DNA of 36,128 nucleotides, from contig JAPYWJ010000010.1 in assembly GCA_028276405.1 (NCBI GenBank), positions 1 to 36,128 on the forward strand. Direction: 5' to 3'. Positions 31,405 to 36,128 of the stretch are shown here, one piece after another (position 1 is the stretch's first letter; each line of letters begins with the position of its first letter). Position numbers and translations under genes: made by a program. This DNA is from Hydrogenobacter sp. Its GTDB lineage: Bacteria > Aquificota > Aquificia > Aquificales > Aquificaceae. The notes under the pieces are model-generated. The model did no database searches and was not told where the DNA came from. It saw only the letters and a list, made by a program, of their open reading frames with translations.

Positions 31405-32334
31405 CTACTCACCTCCCTTTTCTTCCTTTTTTTTCTTTTTTAAATACTCATCAACCATCACACCTTCCTTGAGCCCCCAGTCGCTAACTAAGATCTCTCT
31501 CTTTCCAAACAGTACCATACTCCTGTAAAATATGACTATTCCCGGGATGATGACCTTAGCTCTTTTTGGCTCTATCTGAGGAAAGCTCTTTACACTTTGC
31601 TCTTCCTTCATGGTGCTTAGGGTCTCAAGCCAGAACATGACACTATCAATGCTCAGCCTTTTGCCGTGCACCATATGACCTTTGTAAGGGAAGATGCCGT
31701 ATTCTATGGCGGCAATGGTGGTTATAGTGCCTCCCAAACCTACAAGTGTTTGGCAGTCTTCTTTTACCTCCTTTATCTGCTCATCTAAAAAGTTTTTCAA
31801 AGACTCAAGTTCGTAATTAAGGGGTGGATCGTGCTTTATGAACTCTTCTGTTAAGTTCACTATACCAAAGGGTAAAGAGACTACTTTGTTGGGTACAAGG
31901 TTTTGACCGCATACATACTCCGTTGAACCACCACCTTGGTCTATTATGCAAAACTTACCTTTTGGTCTTAAAGAGTACGCTACCGCAAGGAAGGCATATC
32001 TTCCTTCTTCTTCGGGGCTTATTACTTTTACTTCTAAACCGAGTCTTTCCTTTACCATACCAAGAAAGTCTTTAGTGTTTTTTGCTGTCCTTAGAGCCTG
32101 TGTGCCTACCGCAACTATGCTGTCTGCTTTAAACTCTTTTGCTTTATTCATATAATCTTTTAACACGCCAAGGGTATACTCCATTTTATCTTTTTGTAAA
32201 AGCCCCGAGCTTTTGACTCCTTCACCTAAAGCGGTTATATTACCTTCTTCGTAAACAAGCTCAAGCTCATCTTGTATGTTCCCTATACTGAGTCTGCAAG
32301 AGTAAGAGCCTATATCTACAACCGCTACTCTCAA
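31405..32334 (-). CDS. Ppx/GppA-family phosphatase
   Basis: This protein of about 309 aa is read from TTG 32334 (MRVAVVDIGSYS), with GAGGAG 6 nt upstream; the longer frame adds 23 residues overlapping the upstream gene and is rejected. The ASKHA fold shows the phosphate-1 motif VVDIGSYSCRLSIG, VAVGTQALRTAKN and the phosphate-2 motif CIIDQGGGSTEY. It hydrolyses polyphosphate or pppGpp; which cannot be told. The tail is a lysine/glutamate run. Overlap with the MBL gene stop is 4 nt. Confidence 0.92.
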   Translation of the reverse strand: MRVAVVDIGSYSCRLSIGNIQDELELVYEEGNITALGEGVKSSGLLQKDKMEYTLGVLKDYMNKAKEFKADSIVAVGTQALRTAKNTKDFLGMVKERLGLEVKVISPEEEGRYAFLAVAYSLRPKGKFCIIDQGGGSTEYVCGQNLVPNKVVSLPFGIVNLTEEFIKHDPPLNYELESLKNFLDEQIKEVKEDCQTLVGLGGTITTIAAIEYGIFPYKGHMVHGKRLSIDSVMFWLETLSTMKEEQSVKSFPQIEPKRAKVIIPGIVIFYRSMVLFGKREILVSDWGLKEGVMVDEYLKKKKKEEKGGE

Positions 32335-32963
32335 AGTAAACTCCTCAGATAAGGATTGAAAACCTTCTCGTGTCCTATTGTAGTTTCTTCGTAATGTCCA
32401 CAAACTACTAAGGTATTCTCTGGAAGCTCACTAAACACTCTAAGCAAGGATTTTTTAAGGTCTTCTAAACTGCCACCCGGCAGGTCCCACCTTCCTACGC
32501 CACCTTTGAAAAGAAGGTCTCCTGCAATGAGAAGTTCCTGATCCTCTGCATAAAAACAGCAAAGTCCTGGTGTATGTCCCGGTGTGTGTAGCACTCTAAG
32601 GTTGATTTCTCCTACTTTTATTTCTTTTCCATCCTCTAAAAATTCGTCAGGCTGGGGGCACGGAAGGTTAGCTCCTATGTGCTTTTCAAATCCGGGCCAT
32701 ATGGGGTCGTTTATAAGGAAAACATCTTCTTTGTGTAAGTAAAAAGGCACACGGAATTTTTCCTTAAGGGTCCTTACCTGACCCACATGGTCTATGTGTC
32801 CGTGCGTACATATTATAGCTACAAGCTCAAGCCCTTGAAGTTCCTTTTCTATGTTTTGCGCATCTGCGCCCGGGTCAAACACAACAGCTTTGCCTTCTTT
32901 CTGATCAACCAAGATGGAACAGTTCACGGAAAGCAGGCCTACGGGAAGGATCTTGAGTATCAT
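32331..32963 (-). CDS. Glyoxalase II-like metallo-beta-lactamase-fold hydrolase
   Basis: This 210-aa protein has the metal motif CTHGHIDHVG (HxHxDH), the second ligand in LHTPGHTPG, AGDLLF with the bridging Asp, and GHYEETTIGHEK at the end. These fit the short glyoxalase II/YcbL group of thiolester hydrolases. Its ATG overlaps the nuoN stop (ATGA), so it is translated from the nuo transcript. A metabolic link to complex I is not implied. Confidence 0.9.
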   Translation of the reverse strand: MILKILPVGLLSVNCSILVDQKEGKAVVFDPGADAQNIEKELQGLELVAIICTHGHIDHVGQVRTLKEKFRVPFYLHKEDVFLINDPIWPGFEKHIGANLPCPQPDEFLEDGKEIKVGEINLRVLHTPGHTPGLCCFYAEDQELLIAGDLLFKGGVGRWDLPGGSLEDLKKSLLRVFSELPENTLVVCGHYEETTIGHEKVFNPYLRSLL

Positions 32964-34348
32964 AGCCCTTTGAGTATAAGGTCATAAAGAGCGTTGGGGA
33001 AAAGGCCTAAGGACAATACAAACACCGCGCACACTAATATAACAAAAGCTTCTCCTACAGACACTTCAGCCTTTTGCCACTTTCTTTGGCTTCCTTCCAT
33101 AAACATGTAAACTATCACTTTAAGATAGTACCCTGCAGATATGATGCTTGCCAGTAAGAAAAGCAAAGCCAAAGGCAAAAACCCCAGCTTTATAAGACCT
33201 GCAAACATACCCAGCTTGCCTATAAAGAGAGCCATAGGTGGTATCCCTATCATAGCAAAGAGGAAAAGAGACAGAAATATAGCCAAGAGGGTATCGTGCC
33301 TTCCCAAACCTTTATAGTCCATAAAATGATGGGTGAAGTTTTCTCTCTTTTCAAGAACAGCAAGTATCACAAAAGAGCCAAGAACCGCAAAGGCATAAAC
33401 GGACAGATAAAAGAGCATGGCAGAGTTTAAAAGCTTATCCCATACGACTATACCAAGCAGGAAGTATCCCGCGTGTGCTACGGAAGAGTATGCCAAAAGT
33501 CTCTTTACAGATCTCTGACTGTAAGCAATAAAACCAGCGTAAAACATGGAGAGCACGGATAAAAGGATCACCAAAAGCATCCATCCTCCTATCTGTGAGA
33601 AAAGCATAGCCATTTTGGTGAGTAAAAAGTAAAGAGCCACTTTGGGAGCTGTTGATATGTAAGCAGTTATAGGTGTAGGAGCCCCCTCATAAGCGTCTGG
33701 CGTCCAAAAATGGAAGGGAACGGAAGAAACCTTAAGAGCTAAGGCAGAAAGGATCAGGAACATACCTAGCAAGAAAAGAGTATTATCCTGGGCATATTGC
33801 CTGAGCGTTAAGCTACCTACAGCACCGTAGTAAAAGGCACTTCCAAAGGCTAACATGGCTGTACCTACGCTACCTATGACCAGATACTTATAAGACGCTT
33901 CTTTTGAAAGATACTCCCTTTTAAAAGTGCCTATGAGTATGTACATGGTGATTGATGCGAGTTCTAAGGATAAAAAAAGAAGTGCTAAGTTAGCAGAAGA
34001 AACAAGAAGAGAAAGCCCTAAAGAAGCCAAAAGCATCAGATAGGCAAGCTCGCCGTACTCTGAACTTTTTTTGAGAAAGTAGTCGTAGCTTGCAAAAAGA
34101 CTCAAGCCTGTGATAAGGTATATCAAGCCCTTAGCAATAAGGCTAGAAGTGTCTGTGTAAAGAACACCAAAAAAAGCTTGCGTAGGGGTTTGTACTAAAA
34201 ACAAGGAAAGTATGCTCAGCAAAGGAACAAGCCCTGCTACAAAGATGAGCAATTTATAATGTTTCCTGCTCAGGAAAAGCTCAAGGAAAAATACTACCAG
34301 AGTGCCCACTGAAAGGAAAAGTTCGGGTAAAATGGCATTCCAGTTCAC
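32960..34348 (-). CDS. nuoN: NADH-quinone oxidoreductase subunit N
   Basis: This 462-aa antiporter-like subunit of complex I has about 13-14 membrane helices. Typical stretches are SLELASITMYILIGTF, LKVSSVPFHFWTPDAYEGAP, and LLAYSSVAHAGYFLLG. It pumps protons as part of the membrane arm. The start is a GTG at 34348, with the nuoM stop 3 nt upstream. Confidence 0.95.
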   Translation of the reverse strand: MNWNAILPELFLSVGTLVVFFLELFLSRKHYKLLIFVAGLVPLLSILSLFLVQTPTQAFFGVLYTDTSSLIAKGLIYLITGLSLFASYDYFLKKSSEYGELAYLMLLASLGLSLLVSSANLALLFLSLELASITMYILIGTFKREYLSKEASYKYLVIGSVGTAMLAFGSAFYYGAVGSLTLRQYAQDNTLFLLGMFLILSALALKVSSVPFHFWTPDAYEGAPTPITAYISTAPKVALYFLLTKMAMLFSQIGGWMLLVILLSVLSMFYAGFIAYSQRSVKRLLAYSSVAHAGYFLLGIVVWDKLLNSAMLFYLSVYAFAVLGSFVILAVLEKRENFTHHFMDYKGLGRHDTLLAIFLSLFLFAMIGIPPMALFIGKLGMFAGLIKLGFLPLALLFLLASIISAGYYLKVIVYMFMEGSQRKWQKAEVSVGEAFVILVCAVFVLSLGLFPNALYDLILKGL

Positions 34349-34350
34349 CT

Positions 34351-35817
34351 TTAGCCCCCTAAAATGTACCTTGAAGTCTGTTCAACTATTTTAACAAAAG
34401 GTAGAGGGTATATACCCAACAAGAAGGCACAAGCTAATATGAGCACAAAAGGTACGAAGTGATGAAGCTCTAAATCCTTAAGATACTTCCACTTTTCAAG
34501 CCTATACTCGGATATGGTTTCTTCTTCAAACATGACCTTTTTATACATGTATAGAAAGTAAGCAGCGCTGAGTATCATACCTGTTCCTGCTATAAAAGCC
34601 CACAGAGGAAAGTTTTTAAAAGTGCCCAGAAATACCAGAAACTCTGCAACAAAACCAGCGAGCCCGGGAAAACCTATCCCCGCAAGACCGCTTATCATGA
34701 AAACGACCGCAAGCTTTGGAAGGTATCTGGCAAGTCCTCCAAGATCATCCATATGGTAGCTGTGTATCCTGTCGTATATAAAGCCGGCAGACATAAAGAG
34801 TGTTGCAGAAGAAAGCCCATGAGCTATCATCATGTATATGGCACCGTTTAAGGCGTTTATGTCTGACGCAAAGGTGCCTAAGGTAACTATACCCATGTGG
34901 CTTATGGAAGAATAAGCTATAAGCCTTTTTATGTGGGTTTGAGCTATGGCCATCATGGCAGCGTATACTATGGCTACCAAGCTTAGGATGAATATGAGAG
35001 GGATGTAGTACTTGCTAGCTTCTGGAAAGAGAGGTAAAGAATAGCGCACAAAACCGTAAGTACCCATCTTAAGAAGCACAGCAGCAAGTATCACAGAGCC
35101 AGCGGTAGGAGCTTCCACATGAGCATCTGGAAGCCAAGTATGAACAGGCCACATGGGGATCTTCACTGCAAAACCTATACCGAAAAGCAAGAAAGCTAAA
35201 AGCTGTAGCCAAAGGGGATAGCTGAAGTTCTTGTGAAAAGCATAATCAAAGGATATTTGCCCTGTGTTTATGTATGCGTAAGCTATTAAGGATGCTATAC
35301 CCAAAAGCAAGAACAAGCTACCAAAAAAGGTGTATACAAAAAACTTGTTGGCGGCATAAACCTTCCGTTCGTGCCCCCACAAGCCTATTATGAAGTACAT
35401 GGGAATGAGCATACCCTCCCAGAATATGTAAAATAGAAAGAAGTCCAGAGCGGAAAAAACACCCAAACATGCGGTTTCAAGCATCAAAAACAAAGCATGA
35501 TATAGGTTAGGTCTGTCTTCTACCTTCCAAGACCATATAAAAGACGCAAAGAACATGATGGCAGTCATAAGTAGCAAAGATATAGCCATACCATCAACAC
35601 CTACATGGTAAGATATGCCTAGCGTAGGTATCCATGTGTACTTAGTCTCATACTGAAAACCTGCCTTGCTCCAATCAAAGCCAAGAAACAGGGAAAGTAC
35701 AAGCAAAAGTACTACACCTGAAGTCAATAAGGATAACATTTTGGAAAACTTCTCTCGCCTTACCAAAAGTATCAAGATACCAGCAAGCAGAGGCAGGAAT
35801 ATGGCTACGCTTAACAT
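34351..35817 (-). CDS. nuoM: NADH-quinone oxidoreductase subunit M
   Basis: This 488-aa antiporter-like subunit has about 14 membrane helices, with YHVGVDGMAISLLLMT, FYIFWEGMLIPMYFIIGLWG, MWPVHTWLPDAHVEAPTAGS and LLKMGTYGFVRY, including the conserved Glu and Lys of the proton channel. GGAGG 8 nt upstream, inside the end of nuoL, supports ATG 35817. Order L-M-N is the standard complex I order. Confidence 0.96.
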   Translation of the reverse strand: MLSVAIFLPLLAGILILLVRREKFSKMLSLLTSGVVLLLVLSLFLGFDWSKAGFQYETKYTWIPTLGISYHVGVDGMAISLLLMTAIMFFASFIWSWKVEDRPNLYHALFLMLETACLGVFSALDFFLFYIFWEGMLIPMYFIIGLWGHERKVYAANKFFVYTFFGSLFLLLGIASLIAYAYINTGQISFDYAFHKNFSYPLWLQLLAFLLFGIGFAVKIPMWPVHTWLPDAHVEAPTAGSVILAAVLLKMGTYGFVRYSLPLFPEASKYYIPLIFILSLVAIVYAAMMAIAQTHIKRLIAYSSISHMGIVTLGTFASDINALNGAIYMMIAHGLSSATLFMSAGFIYDRIHSYHMDDLGGLARYLPKLAVVFMISGLAGIGFPGLAGFVAEFLVFLGTFKNFPLWAFIAGTGMILSAAYFLYMYKKVMFEEETISEYRLEKWKYLKDLELHHFVPFVLILACAFLLGIYPLPFVKIVEQTSRYILGG

Positions 35818-35820
35818 TCA

Positions 35821-36128
35821 TCACCTCCAGAAGGTTATTAGAAGAAGCATCAGAACAAAGCCTATGTATATAAAAAGATTGTAGTGGTTTATCTTACCTC
35901 TTTGGAATAAGGTCAGAAAGCTCCCAAAAAACTGCGCACTGTAGTAAGTGTTGTTTACTGTGCCGTCTATAAACTGTCTCTCTATGAAAATGTGTACCAC
36001 CTTAGACACCATCAGATAGCCTTTGGCAAACACCTTATGGTAGAGCCTCTCTGTGTAGAACTGCTCCCTGAAGGTGTCTGCTATGGGCTTTAAAAGACTG
36101 TAGGCTCTCTTGTGGTCTATAAGACCCC
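35821..36128 (-). CDS. nuoL: NADH-quinone oxidoreductase subunit L, C-terminal part
   Basis: The minus-strand frame enters from the right edge (first residues GLIDHKRAYSLLKPIADTFR) and ends at TGA 35821. It covers the last 102 codons: EQFYTERLYHKVFAKGYL, a lateral-helix-like region and the final membrane helix ending LLLITFWR. Position directly before nuoM and the C-terminal pattern identify NuoL. The 5' part lies beyond the window. Confidence 0.85.
   Translation of the reverse strand, partial: GLIDHKRAYSLLKPIADTFREQFYTERLYHKVFAKGYLMVSKVVHIFIERQFIDGTVNNTYYSAQFFGSFLTLFQRGKINHYNLFIYIGFVLMLLLITFWR

Noticed and set aside
32335-32403. 23-residue N-terminal extension of the Ppx/GppA protein
   Set aside because: It overlaps the MBL hydrolase gene; the TTG at 32334 has a GAGGAG site and gives the family's normal N terminus.
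1-36128. tRNA, rRNA or CRISPR arrays
   Set aside because: No tRNA-like cloverleaf, rRNA signature or regularly spaced repeats were seen in the gaps, which are almost all below 160 nt.

Overview
The window looks like a chromosomal segment of a thermophilic Aquificaceae bacterium of the Hydrogenobacter/Thermocrinis type; this is an inference. The grounds are the AGA/AGG/ATA-rich codon use, lysine/glutamate-rich proteins, very tight gene packing with overlapping ends, the NADH dehydrogenase nuoL-M-N block, a lipoprotein cytochrome c, an ArsA-like ATPase and a menaquinone-type UbiA prenyltransferase. I see no rRNA, tRNA or CRISPR array.

Layout. Positions 1-6364 are accessory: a partial XRE-type regulator, a DUF29 protein, an unknown 160-aa protein, a collapsed DUF1874 (STIV B116-like) pseudogene, a zinc-ribbon-less TnpB whose 3' end folds as a likely omega RNA, and a large type III Res-like helicase-nuclease without a visible methylase partner. 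Positions 6384-7893 hold an overlapping minus-strand operon: lipoprotein cytochrome c, a small protein ending in Cys-Cys, and an ArsA-family ATPase. Positions 7975-13940 are core genes: fabZ, a methyltransferase with folD, the secG-prmC-CNNM/CBS-radC operon, divergent pdxJ and a small helical protein. Positions 13941-20991 carry malQ, a CcmI-tail-like lipoprotein with a UPF0114 membrane protein, a LysR regulator, a UbiA prenyltransferase, dnaB and a protein with three CsbD-like repeats.

Positions 21030-29125 carry divergent bactofilin and M23 peptidase genes, a GYD/unknown/metF operon, thioredoxin reductase, a Clp-fold membrane protease, an M29 aminopeptidase-Crp/Fnr pair and an MCE protein with a C-terminal barrel-like domain. 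Positions 29126-31390 hold a sigma-54 promoter driving a Tat-exported DsrE-like protein and an OprO/P-type porin. Positions 31405-36128 are the minus-strand run nuoL(partial)-nuoM-nuoN-MBL hydrolase-Ppx/GppA.

Two themes run through the window. Many first genes of transcription units have a TATAAT-like -10 box only 6-8 nt before the start codon, which predicts leaderless mRNAs, while genes inside operons tend to have GGAGG sites. Neighbouring genes also overlap often, at 3' ends as well as head to tail. The best candidates for undescribed biology are the cytochrome c/Cys-Cys/ArsA operon, the sigma-54 DsrE-porin unit, the TnpB/omega RNA locus beside the orphan helicase-nuclease, the triple-CsbD protein and the MCE-barrel fusion.
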